From the NCBI GenBank assembly GCA_023388935.1, contig JAEWFG010000416.1, positions 1 through 28,141 on the forward strand: a DNA stretch of 28,141 bases, in the 5' to 3' direction. This document shows, piece after piece, positions 1 to 7,077 of this stretch (the stretch's first letter is position 1; every line of letters starts with the position of its first letter). Made by a program: the position numbers and the translations under genes. The notes under the pieces are model-generated. The model had not been told where the DNA came from. It searched no databases and saw nothing but the letters and a program-made list of their open reading frames with translations. This DNA comes from Pseudomonadota bacterium (GTDB lineage: Bacteria > Pseudomonadota > Alphaproteobacteria > Rhizobiales > Xanthobacteraceae).

Positions 1-179
1 TGGGAACGTTCCCGATGCACGCCGTCCCCGTGCGTCTCTCCGAGACGCCCGGAAGCATCCGGACGCCGGCGCCACGCCTCGGACAGCACAGCCGCACCAT
101 CTTGGCCGAAGCCGGCCTCAGCCCCAACGATATCGATGCCGCCCTCGCCTCGGACCTTGTGAAGGAAACCAGGACATGA
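1..179 (+). CDS. Class III (CaiB/BaiF) CoA-transferase, C-terminal fragment
   Basis: Only the last 58 or so codons are in the window; the frame is already open at base 3 and closes with TGA at 177-179. The residues PGSIRTPAPRLGQHSRTIL, followed by LAEAGLSPNDIDA, match the usual tail of family III CoA-transferases, which end with a TPAPxLGEHT-like segment and a short helix. These enzymes move CoA between carboxylic acids in the cytoplasm. The stop codon overlaps the start of the next gene in an ATGA arrangement, so the two are almost certainly translated together. The pairing with a CoA-ester lyase suggests activation of a hydroxy-dicarboxylic acid to its CoA ester followed by cleavage. The substrate cannot be told from this fragment. 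Confidence 0.8.
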   Translation, partial: GTFPMHAVPVRLSETPGSIRTPAPRLGQHSRTILAEAGLSPNDIDAALASDLVKETRT

Positions 180-1081
180 CAGTTCAGCGAAAATTCCCCG
201 TCTGGCGATCTGCACTGTTCGTACCCGCGAACGTCGAGCGGTTCGTCGTCAAAGCCGTCGAGCGCGGCGCAGATGCACTGATCATCGATCTCGAGGACAG
301 CGTGCCGCTTGCTGAAAAGGCGACCGCACGCGCGCTGATTCCGGGGATCGTGAAGCGCTTTCGCGAGACCGGGAATTCGGACGTCATGGTGCGGATCAAC
401 CAGCCGCTCGAATTGGCCGTGCCCGATCTGGAAGCAGCCGTCGTCGCCGGCGTGGACGCCATCAAGATCACCAAGGTCGAAGGTGCCGAGCATCTTCGCC
501 TGCTCGACGAGATGGTGACAAGATTGGAGATCGATCGCGGATTGCCCGTCGGCAAGATCTGGTTCGTCGGCCTGATCGAGGCGCCGGGCCCCCTCTCAAG
601 GGCCCACGACATCGCGCGATCGATCCCGCGACTGGCTGGCATTTCACTGGGAGCAGAAGACTACGCCACCGCCATCGGCGCCAAGCCGACGGAAGAGACC
701 TTGCTGATGCCCAAGCAACAGGTCGTGCAGGCGGCGCGAGCAGCCGGCATCATGCCGCTCGGCACCATCGGCTCGGTGGCTGATTTCTCTGATCTCGAAG
801 GCTATACCAGGATTGTGAAGCGGTCCGCGGACTTCGGCTTTGTCGGCTCGGCCTGCATCCACCCCTCACTGGTGCCGATCCTCAACGCAGGTTTCAGCCC
901 ATCATCCCAGGAGGTGGCTGACGCCGAGCGCGTCGTTGCGCTCAACAAGCAAGCGGCTGCCGAGGGGCGTGCATCCTTTGCCATCGACGGCAAGATGATC
1001 GATATTCCGATCGTTCAGCGGGCAGAGGCGCTGCTGGAGCGCGCACAAGCGATCGCTGCCCGGGCGAATCGATCTCGTTGA
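176..1081 (+). CDS. HpcH/HpaI (CitE-like) CoA-ester lyase
   Basis: A 301-residue protein of the HpcH/HpaI aldolase / citrate lyase beta family, normal in length for the single-domain CitE-like lyases. Visible landmarks are the N-terminal RSALFVPANVERF strand, the metal and CoA-site segment ADALIIDLEDSVP, the arginine in MVRINQP, the glutamate in VGLIEAPGPL, and the segment SLGAEDYATAIG, where related malyl- or citramalyl-CoA lyases carry a metal-binding Asp/Glu pair. The family cleaves 3-hydroxyacyl-CoA esters such as malyl-CoA or citramalyl-CoA using Mg2+. The start at 176 is fixed by the ATGA overlap with the upstream CoA-transferase, which points to a two-step pathway: acid to CoA ester, then retro-Claisen cleavage. 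Family assignment is firm; the substrate is inferred only to be a malyl- or citramalyl-type thioester. Confidence 0.85.
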   Translation: MTVQRKFPVWRSALFVPANVERFVVKAVERGADALIIDLEDSVPLAEKATARALIPGIVKRFRETGNSDVMVRINQPLELAVPDLEAAVVAGVDAIKITKVEGAEHLRLLDEMVTRLEIDRGLPVGKIWFVGLIEAPGPLSRAHDIARSIPRLAGISLGAEDYATAIGAKPTEETLLMPKQQVVQAARAAGIMPLGTIGSVADFSDLEGYTRIVKRSADFGFVGSACIHPSLVPILNAGFSPSSQEVADAERVVALNKQAAAEGRASFAIDGKMIDIPIVQRAEALLERAQAIAARANRSR

Positions 1082-1125
1082 TTGGCAAGCCATGGCAGTG
1101 TTTGGGTAGAGCCATATTGATAACC

Positions 1126-1170
1126 ACGAGACGCTGCTTGTCGGCGTCTCGTCGCGCGCGGGAAGCGCGC
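1126..1170. terminator. Pair of hairpins between convergent genes
   Basis: Two adjacent perfect inverted repeats lie in the 101-base gap between the convergent lyase and MFS genes. The first pairs ACGAGACG (1126-1133) with CGTCTCGT (1145-1152). The second pairs GCGCGC (1154-1159) with GCGCGC (1165-1170) around GGGAA. There is no T tract on either strand, so this is a hairpin-type stop region for both transcripts rather than a textbook intrinsic terminator. Confidence 0.4.
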
Positions 1171-1182
1171 AGAAGTCGCCTC

Positions 1183-2391
1183 CTAAGCCCGCGCGTCCGA
1201 CGGTGCACGCGGTTTGAGCAGCTGCGCGCAAACGAGGCCCAGCGCGACCATGATCGCTGCGCTCACGATCAGGGTCGGCATCTTGCCGGCGTGCTGGAGT
1301 CCCAGGCCATAGGCGAGCGGCCCCACCGTCTGCCCCATGAAGAAGAAGAACGAATGCAGCGACAACGCGGTGGCGCGCGCCTCGACCGAGAGCTCGCTGG
1401 CAAACACCTGGAGGCAGCCATGGGCCATGTAGAAACCCCAACCCATCACGATGAGGTTCAGCGCCTGGACTTCCCAGCGCGGGCCGAAGGCGACGGCGAC
1501 GAGTTGCGAGGCGACCAGCGTCATGCCCGCGATCATCATGCCCTTGACGCCGAGCCAGGGCAGCAGCCGCGACACCGTCAGCGTATAGAACAGGCCGCCG
1601 ACCGCGAATCCTGCGATGACGATGCCGGCGATCGAGAGCGAGGTCTGGCCGAGTTCGAACAGGAACGAGGCGATGTAGGGAAACAGGCCGAGCACGCAGC
1701 AGCCTTCGACGAACACGGCCGCATAGCACACATAGGCGTTCGGATTGGTGAAGATGGTTCGATAGCCGGCCTTCAGCGCCGATAGGCTGGTCTTCGGCGG
1801 AGGCTTGACCTTCGCTCCATGAAAACCTGCCGCGACCGCGATCGAGGCAGCGATGCCTAAGCCGCCGAGTACCGCCAGCACGCCGCGCCAGCCGAGAAAG
1901 TCACCGATCAGGCCGGAGGCCGAGGCGCCGAGCAGGTTGCCGGTCATCGCGCCGGCGAGCGTGCGGCTGATCGCGATCTGCCGCTTCTCGGGCCCGACGA
2001 GATCGCTGGTCAGGCTCAGCGCCACCGGAAACACACCGCCAGAGCCGATGCCTGCGAGGATACGCGTGGCGAACAGGACCGAGAACGAGGTCGAGAGCGC
2101 ACCAAGGATATTGGCAAGGCCGAGCAGCGCAAGGCAGCCGATCATCAGCCGCGTCTTGCCGAAGAGATCGGCGGCGGCGCCGACAATCGGCTGGACGATC
2201 GAGAAGGTGAAGGCGAACACCGCGGCGAAGCCTGCGGCGGTCGCGATGCTGACGCCAAAATCCTCGGCGACATGCGGTAGCACCGGATCGAGCGCACGCG
2301 CCGACAGCGCGGCGGCAAAGCTCGCACCGGAGATGACGTAGAGCGCTGTTGGCAAGCCGTGATCGTGCGGCCGCGCCTCGCCTTGCCGCAT
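1183..2391 (-). CDS. Major facilitator superfamily transporter
   Basis: A 402-residue polytopic membrane protein with about twelve hydrophobic segments, the standard length for an MFS drug or metabolite transporter. The loop between segments 2 and 3 reads VGAAADLFGKTRLMIG, a form of the MFS signature GxxxDrxGrr. The start of the fourth helix reads RILAGIGSGGVFPVALS, like the drug:H+ antiporter-1 and sugar-efflux branches. Its ATG shares one base with the kdsA stop codon (TGATG), so it is likely translated from the kdsA mRNA by re-initiation; no separate strong ribosome binding site is seen. Substrate is unknown. Association with kdsA may only reflect operon position and need not imply a role in LPS. 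Confidence 0.85.
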   Translation of the reverse strand: MRQGEARPHDHGLPTALYVISGASFAAALSARALDPVLPHVAEDFGVSIATAAGFAAVFAFTFSIVQPIVGAAADLFGKTRLMIGCLALLGLANILGALSTSFSVLFATRILAGIGSGGVFPVALSLTSDLVGPEKRQIAISRTLAGAMTGNLLGASASGLIGDFLGWRGVLAVLGGLGIAASIAVAAGFHGAKVKPPPKTSLSALKAGYRTIFTNPNAYVCYAAVFVEGCCVLGLFPYIASFLFELGQTSLSIAGIVIAGFAVGGLFYTLTVSRLLPWLGVKGMMIAGMTLVASQLVAVAFGPRWEVQALNLIVMGWGFYMAHGCLQVFASELSVEARATALSLHSFFFFMGQTVGPLAYGLGLQHAGKMPTLIVSAAIMVALGLVCAQLLKPRAPSDARA

Positions 2392-3239
2392 CAGCGCGGG
2401 TTCTTTGCGAGCGCGTCGAACGCCATCAGCGTGCGGATTAGCTCCTCGAACTCGCGCAGCGGCACCATGTTGGGGCCATCCGATGGTGCGCGGTCGGGAT
2501 CGGGATGGGTCTCGATGAAGACGCCGGCGACACCGACCGCCACGGCCGCGCGCGCCAGCACCGGCACGAACTCGCGCTCGCCGCCCGAGGAGGTCCCCTT
2601 CCCGCCCGGCTGCTGCACCGAGTGTGTCGCGTCGAAGATCACGGGCGCCCCGGTGGTCCGCGCCAGGATCGGCAGCGCGCGCATGTCAGAGACCAGCGTG
2701 TTGTAGCCGAAGGAGGCGCCGCGCTCGGTGACGAGCACGTTGGGATTGTTCGCGCTCGTGATCTTGGCCACGACATTGGCCATGTCCCAGGGCGCGAGGA
2801 ACTGCCCCTTCTTGACATTGACGACCTTGCCGGTCGCGGCCGCAGCCAGCAGCAAATCAGTCTGCCGGCACAGGAAGGCCGGGATCTGCAGCACGTCCAC
2901 GGCCTGCGCCACCTCGGCGCATTGCGTGGCCTCGTGCACGTCGGTCAGCACCGGCAAGCCGACCGAGGAGCGGATCTCGGCGAAGATCGGCAGCGACTGC
3001 TCGAGCCCGAGGCCGCGCGCAGCGGAGGCACTGGTGCGATTGGCCTTATCGAAGGAGGTTTTGTAGACGAGGCCGATCTTCAGCCGCGCGGCGATCTCCT
3101 TCAGCGCAGAGGCCACCTCCAGCGCATGCTGGCGGCTTTCGAGCTGGCACGGCCCGGCAATGATCGAGATCGGCAGATCATTGCCGAATTTGACCGTGCC
3201 AATGGTGACGACCGGTGCAGCTGACGTCGAAGAGCTCAA
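2391..3239 (-). CDS. kdsA: 2-dehydro-3-deoxyphosphooctonate aldolase (KDO-8-P synthase)
   Basis: This cytoplasmic enzyme condenses phosphoenolpyruvate with D-arabinose 5-phosphate to give KDO-8-phosphate, the precursor of the inner-core sugar of LPS. Family landmarks are IIAGPCQLES near the start, VYKTSFDKANRTS, PVLTDVHEATQ, DVLQIPAFLCRQTDLL, the lysine-rich VNVKKGQFLAPWDM, LVTERGASFGYN, IFDATHSVQQPGG and FIETHPDPDRAPSDG. I place the start at the TTG at 3239, because GAGGG lies 7 bases upstream and the protein then has about 282 residues, the family norm. An in-frame ATG at 3296 would add 19 residues with no ribosome binding site and no family resemblance. The gene lies downstream of pyrG and the NIPSNAP gene and overlaps the MFS gene by one base. 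Confidence 0.93.
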   Translation of the reverse strand: MSSSTSAAPVVTIGTVKFGNDLPISIIAGPCQLESRQHALEVASALKEIAARLKIGLVYKTSFDKANRTSASAARGLGLEQSLPIFAEIRSSVGLPVLTDVHEATQCAEVAQAVDVLQIPAFLCRQTDLLLAAAATGKVVNVKKGQFLAPWDMANVVAKITSANNPNVLVTERGASFGYNTLVSDMRALPILARTTGAPVIFDATHSVQQPGGKGTSSGGEREFVPVLARAAVAVGVAGVFIETHPDPDRAPSDGPNMVPLREFEELIRTLMAFDALAKNPR

Positions 3240-3363
3240 GGCAAATCCCTCGTTTCGGCGCGACCATAGCCGCGATGAGGGTCGGATCAACCCCATTCGG
3301 CCCGGGCCGCTCGAATATCAGGGTTGCACCGCCGTTCCCCACAACGCCCGCGCGCCGGCAGCC

Positions 3364-3690
3364 CTACTTCACCGCCGAGAAGCCGGTCGGCGTCAGGAGC
3401 TGGCTGACGATGTTGCCGACGATCTGGCCGTCGGCTTCCGACTTCGCCCGCGCATCCATCCAGTCCGGATCGGTCATGAAGGCGGGCCACTTCTTCTCGC
3501 GCTCGGCAAGCGAGTCCCACGCCAGGAAATAGGTCAGCTCCTGGTTGGATTCACCGATCAGCGTGGTGAAGAAGCCAGCCTGGCGAATGCCGTGCTTTTC
3601 CCACAGCTTCAGCGTTACTGTTTCGAACCGCTTCAGCAGCGCAGGCAGGCGGCCCGGCACGCAGCGATAGACGCGCATTTCGTAGATCAT
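3364..3690 (-). CDS. NIPSNAP family protein
   Basis: A 108-residue protein that fits the NIPSNAP fold, a small ferredoxin-like alpha/beta barrel domain. The opening MIYEMRVYRCVPGRLPALL, the middle HGIRQAGFFTTLIG, and the aromatic-rich LTYFLAWDSLAEREKKWPAF are characteristic of the family. Bacterial members have no settled biochemical role; some are thought to be small-molecule-binding or vesicle-related proteins by analogy to the animal ones. The ATG at 3690 is preceded by GGGAG about 9 bases away, and that ribosome binding site lies inside one arm of a perfect inverted repeat (see the adjacent regulatory entry). It sits in the same direction between pyrG and kdsA but is separated from both by about 80 and 120 bases, so it may have its own promoter. 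Confidence 0.85.
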   Translation of the reverse strand: MIYEMRVYRCVPGRLPALLKRFETVTLKLWEKHGIRQAGFFTTLIGESNQELTYFLAWDSLAEREKKWPAFMTDPDWMDARAKSEADGQIVGNIVSQLLTPTGFSAVK

Positions 3691-3698
3691 CGAAGTTC

Positions 3699-3731
3699 AC
3701 TCCCTGCATTGTTGTTCTTGCGGCAGGGAGT
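3699..3731 (-). promoter_or_regulatory. Inverted repeat masking the ribosome binding site of the NIPSNAP gene
   Basis: Read on the minus strand, ACTCCCTGC (3731-3723) is followed by a 15-base loop and then by GCAGGGAGT (3707-3699), a perfect 9-base complement. The second arm contains the Shine-Dalgarno sequence GGGAG of the NIPSNAP gene, 9 bases from its ATG. If the stem forms in the mRNA, the ribosome binding site is paired, which would make translation conditional. The repeat is seen directly; the regulatory role is inferred. Confidence 0.5.
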
Positions 3732-3772
3732 TGTCGCAACAAACAACGCAATCGTCAAAGGGAGAGAATGCG

Positions 3773-5404
3773 CTACACCAGCCGGCTCTGCGCCATCGCG
3801 GCCTTGATGAAGGACGCAAACAGCGGATGCGGCTCGAAGGGCCGTGACTTCAGCTCGGGGTGGAACTGGACGCCGATGAACCAGGGGTGATCCTCGTATT
3901 CGACGATCTCCGGCAGCACGCCGTCGGGCGAGAGGCCTGAGAATTTCAGCCCGTGCTGCTCGAGCCGGTCCTTGTAGGCGGTGTTGACCTCGTAGCGGTG
4001 GCGGTGACGCTCCGAAATCTCGGTCGCGCCGCCATAGACCTGCGAGACGCGGCTGCCGCGATTGAGCGCCGCCGGATATGCGCCGAGGCGCATCGTGCCG
4101 CCGAGATCGCCGGCTTGCGAACGCTTCTCGAGCTCGTTGCCGCGCAGCCATTCCGTCATCAGGCCGACCAGCGGCTCCTTGGTCGGGCCGAACTCGGTGG
4201 AGTTGGCATTCTCGATGCCGACGAGGTTTCGCGCGGCTTCGATCACCGCCATCTGCATGCCGAAGCAGATACCGAAATACGGCACGTCGCGCTCACGCGC
4301 GAACTGCGCCGCGCGGATCTTGCCCTCCGCGCCGCGCTGGCCGAAGCCGCCGGGCACGAGGATGCCGTTGACGTGCTCGAGGAATGGCGCAGGATCTTCC
4401 TTCTCGAATATCTCGCTCTCGATCCAGTCGAGATTCACCTTCACCTTGTTGGCGATGCCGCCATGCGAGAGCGCTTCGATCAACGACTTATACGCATCCT
4501 TCATGCCGGTGTATTTGCCGACGATGGCGATGGTGACGTTGCCCTCGGGATTGCGAACGCGCTCGTTGATCTCTTGCCAGCTCCGCAGCTCCGGCGGAAT
4601 CCGCGAGCCGATGCCGAAGGCGGCGAGCACTTCGTCGTCGAGGCCGGCGGCATGATAGGCTTCGGGCACAGCGTAGATGTTGTCGACGTCACGCGCCTCG
4701 ATCACGGCGCTCTCACGCACGTTGCAGAACAGCCCGAGCTTGCGGCGCTCTTCCTTCGGAATCTCGCGGTCGGTGCGGCAGAGCAGGATGTCCGGCTGGA
4801 TGCCGATCGAGCGCAGCTCCTTCACCGAGTGCTGCGTCGGCTTGGTCTTCAATTCGCCGGCGCTCGGAATGTACGGCAGCAGCGTCAAATGGATATAGAC
4901 GGCATGATCGCGCGGCAGCTCGCTCTTGAGCTGGCGGATCGCTTCGAAGAACGGCAGGCCCTCGATGTCGCCGACGGTGCCGCCGATCTCGACCAGCACG
5001 AAGTCGTAGTCGTCATTGCCGGAAAGGACGAATTCCTTGATGGCGTTGGTGACGTGAGGAACGACCTGGATGGTCGCGCCAAGATAATCGCCGCGGCGTT
5101 CCTTGGTGATGATGTCCTGATAGATGCGCCCCGTGGTGATGTTGTCCTGCTTCGTCGCAGGCCGGCCGGTGAAGCGCTCATAGTGACCGAGATCGAGATC
5201 GGTCTCCGCGCCGTCATCGGTTACGAAGACTTCGCCGTGCTGATACGGCGACATCGTTCCGGGATCGAGGTTGAGATAGGGGTCGAGCTTGCGGAGGCGG
5301 ACCTTGTAGCCCCGGGCCTGCAGCAGGGCACCGAGTGCCGCTGAAGCCAGACCCTTGCCGAGCGAAGAAACCACGCCGCCGGTGATGAATATGTACCGCG
5401 CCAT
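3773..5404 (-). CDS. pyrG: CTP synthase (glutamine hydrolysing)
   Basis: Complete 543-residue CTP synthase, which aminates UTP to CTP using ATP and ammonia from glutamine. The N-terminal synthetase domain opens with ARYIFITGGVVSSLGKG, contains the conserved LRKLDPYLNLDPGTMSP and GEVFVTDDGAETDLDLGHY, and carries VEIGGTVGDIEGLPF. The C-terminal glutamine amidotransferase domain begins near residue 290, has PGGFGQRG, the nucleophile Cys380 in FGICFGMQ, and the dyad His515 and Glu517 in VQFHPELKSRP. Nothing is missing. The ATG at 5404 has AGAGG upstream. It lies downstream of secG in the same direction, with a hairpin in the 165-base gap, so it may have its own promoter or be read through from secG. 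Confidence 0.98.
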   Translation of the reverse strand: MARYIFITGGVVSSLGKGLASAALGALLQARGYKVRLRKLDPYLNLDPGTMSPYQHGEVFVTDDGAETDLDLGHYERFTGRPATKQDNITTGRIYQDIITKERRGDYLGATIQVVPHVTNAIKEFVLSGNDDYDFVLVEIGGTVGDIEGLPFFEAIRQLKSELPRDHAVYIHLTLLPYIPSAGELKTKPTQHSVKELRSIGIQPDILLCRTDREIPKEERRKLGLFCNVRESAVIEARDVDNIYAVPEAYHAAGLDDEVLAAFGIGSRIPPELRSWQEINERVRNPEGNVTIAIVGKYTGMKDAYKSLIEALSHGGIANKVKVNLDWIESEIFEKEDPAPFLEHVNGILVPGGFGQRGAEGKIRAAQFARERDVPYFGICFGMQMAVIEAARNLVGIENANSTEFGPTKEPLVGLMTEWLRGNELEKRSQAGDLGGTMRLGAYPAALNRGSRVSQVYGGATEISERHRHRYEVNTAYKDRLEQHGLKFSGLSPDGVLPEIVEYEDHPWFIGVQFHPELKSRPFEPHPLFASFIKAAMAQSRLV

Positions 5405-5530
5405 GGGACTTAACCTCTAATCCCTCGAATTCGATTCGCCAAAACGATTCGTATTCCGCCCCAGATATTTTGCGGGCCTGTGGGTGAGCCAGAACTAAGA
5501 GTGGTGACAGTGCCTTGTTGGGGATTGTTG

Positions 5531-5558
5531 ATGCAGGACGGTAGAAGCCGCCCTGCAT
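5531..5558 (-). terminator. Hairpin between secG and pyrG
   Basis: On the minus strand, right after the secG stop, ATGCAGGGCGG pairs with CCGTCCTGCAT around a six-base loop: eleven pairs with one G-U. There is no T tract after it. It could be a partial terminator, an mRNA-stabilising stem at the secG 3' end, or an attenuator before pyrG; I cannot choose between these. Confidence 0.45.
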
Positions 5559-5569
5559 GGCCCCCCGCT

Positions 5570-5959
5570 TTATTGCGAGCGCGGTACCTGCGGGCCGCTC
5601 GGCGGTGCCTGGTTCTGCTGCTGCTCGTCGGCCTTCTTCAGCGAATCCAAGATGCCGCCCGAAGTCGGCGGGGCGATCGGCGATCCGCCGGCTGGTGGGG
5701 TCTGCGACGCCGGCTGACCGATGATCGACGAAGGTTTGCGGTCGTAACCGGCGTGCCAGGAGAGGAACAGGCTGGTGATGAAAAAGCCTACCGCCAGGAT
5801 CGCGGTGGTCCGCGTCAAAAGGTTTGCGGTGCCGCGGCTCGACATGAAGCCGGCGCCCCCACCCATGCCGAGGCCGCCGCCTTCCGACTTCTGGAGCAGG
5901 ACAGCGCCGATCATGACGGCGACGATCATGAGATGGATGACGATGACAACAGTCTGCAT
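5570..5959 (-). CDS. secG: Preprotein translocase subunit SecG
   Basis: A 129-residue SecG, the small inner-membrane partner of SecYE that eases SecA-driven export. The first membrane segment is MQTVVIVIHLMIVAVMIGAV, followed by the hallmark glycine-rich cytoplasmic loop LLQKSEGGGLGMGGG with GFMSSRGTANLLTR, then a second membrane segment around residues 52-68. The C-terminal third is a proline- and glutamine-rich hydrophilic tail, longer than in enterobacteria, as is common in Rhizobiales. The ATG at 5959 has AAGGA about 4 bases upstream. It follows tpiA in the same direction with a 140-base gap, an arrangement common in proteobacteria. Confidence 0.95.
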   Translation of the reverse strand: MQTVVIVIHLMIVAVMIGAVLLQKSEGGGLGMGGGAGFMSSRGTANLLTRTTAILAVGFFITSLFLSWHAGYDRKPSSIIGQPASQTPPAGGSPIAPPTSGGILDSLKKADEQQQNQAPPSGPQVPRSQ

Positions 5960-6099
5960 AGTATCCTTCCGTCACAAGCCGACAGCGCCGAGACGGCGGC
6001 CGATCGCGCTTCGCGGGTTTTCCTGAAGTTGCGCGGTGTTACACGATCGGAAGGGCCATTGCCACCCCCGATCGGCCCACACCGACGCTTTGGGGTTAG

Positions 6100-6855
6100 C
6101 TAGGGACAGCCCTTCGCAATGGCAAGGAAATCGGCCGCCTTCAGGCTGGCGCCCCCTACCAGCGCGCCGTTGACGTTCTTGACCGCCATCAGCTCAGCCG
6201 CGTTCGAGGGTTTGACCGAGCCGCCATAAAGGATACGCATCCTGGACCCGTCAGCCTTGAACCGCGAGGTCAGGAACTCCCGGATAAACCCATGAATCTG
6301 CTCGACATCCTTGGCCGTCGGGGTCAACCCGGTGCCGATCGCCCAGACCGGCTCATAGGCCACGACCAGATTTCCGGCGGTCGAGCCGCCGGGCAGCGAT
6401 CCGTCGAGCTGGCCGCGCAGGATGTCCAAGGTCTGGCCGGCATCACGCTGGGCTTGGGTCTCGCCGATGCAGACGATGGCGGTGACCCCGGCGCGCCAGG
6501 CGGCCTCGGCCTTGTGTCGGATCAGGGCGTCGCCCTCGCCATGGTCTGCGCGGCGCTCGGAATGGCCGACGATGATGGCGGTCGCACCGGCATCTGCCAG
6601 CATTTCGGCGGCGATATCGCCGGTATGCGCACCGGAGGCCTTGGGATGGCAATCCTGGGCCCCCACCGCGACCTTCTTGCCGCGCGCCTTGTCGGCGAAG
6701 GCCGCAATCAGGGTCGCCGGCGGGCAAACCAGCAGGTCGGTCTTCGCGGCCACGTCTGCCGCACCGTCGAGCATGGCTTCGAATTCGGCGGTCGACCCCT
6801 TCAGGCCGTTCATTTTCCAATTGCCGGCGATCAGCGGTCGGATGGCGTCAGTCAT
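6100..6855 (-). CDS. tpiA: Triose-phosphate isomerase
   Basis: Interconverts dihydroxyacetone phosphate and glyceraldehyde 3-phosphate in glycolysis and gluconeogenesis. With the start at the ATG at 6855 the protein has 251 residues, the family norm. Catalytic residues are all present: Lys14 in AGNWKMNG, His98 in IIVGHSERR, and Glu168 in VAYEPVWAIGTG; the phosphate loop ILYGGSVKPSNA and the closing GALVGGASL are intact. An in-frame TTG at 6870 would add five residues (MLEID) but has no ribosome binding site, whereas GGAA lies before the ATG. The gene is divergent from the ppiD-like gene and heads the tpiA-secG-pyrG-kdsA run. Confidence 0.97.
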   Translation of the reverse strand: MTDAIRPLIAGNWKMNGLKGSTAEFEAMLDGAADVAAKTDLLVCPPATLIAAFADKARGKKVAVGAQDCHPKASGAHTGDIAAEMLADAGATAIIVGHSERRADHGEGDALIRHKAEAAWRAGVTAIVCIGETQAQRDAGQTLDILRGQLDGSLPGGSTAGNLVVAYEPVWAIGTGLTPTAKDVEQIHGFIREFLTSRFKADGSRMRILYGGSVKPSNAAELMAVKNVNGALVGGASLKAADFLAIAKGCP

Positions 6856-6964
6856 GTCAATTTCCAGCAAAATGAGGTTAGTGGATGCGCTAGCAGAGGA
6901 GCCGCAGCAGTTCCAGAGACCAGGGGCTTTTAACCGCAGCCGCGAACGACCGCGTGACCTGAGG

Positions 6965-6993
6965 TTGCGGGGGGAAAGCTGCCACTTTATGAT
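6965..6993 (+). promoter_or_regulatory. Candidate sigma-70 type promoter for the ppiD-trpDC-moaC run
   Basis: TTGCGG (6965-6970) and TATGAT (6988-6993) are separated by 17 bases, in the divergent gap between tpiA and ppiD. The -10 matches five of six consensus bases and the -35 only three. It sits about 85 bases before the ppiD start. This is a sequence match only. Confidence 0.35.
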
Positions 6994-7077
6994 GATCTAT
7001 CAATTCGGTGACGCGCTTTTGCGAAATCTGCATTAAGACGCGCTCCCGTTCCCCTCCTGTCAAACAAGTTGGACCAA

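Noticed and set aside
3240..3296. Upstream ATG start for kdsA at 3296
   Set aside because: No ribosome binding site and non-conserved arginine-rich extension; the TTG at 3239 has GAGGG at ideal spacing.
3953..5344. Plus-strand 463-codon frame opposite pyrG
   Set aside because: Mirrors pyrG codons; no ribosome binding site or recognisable family.
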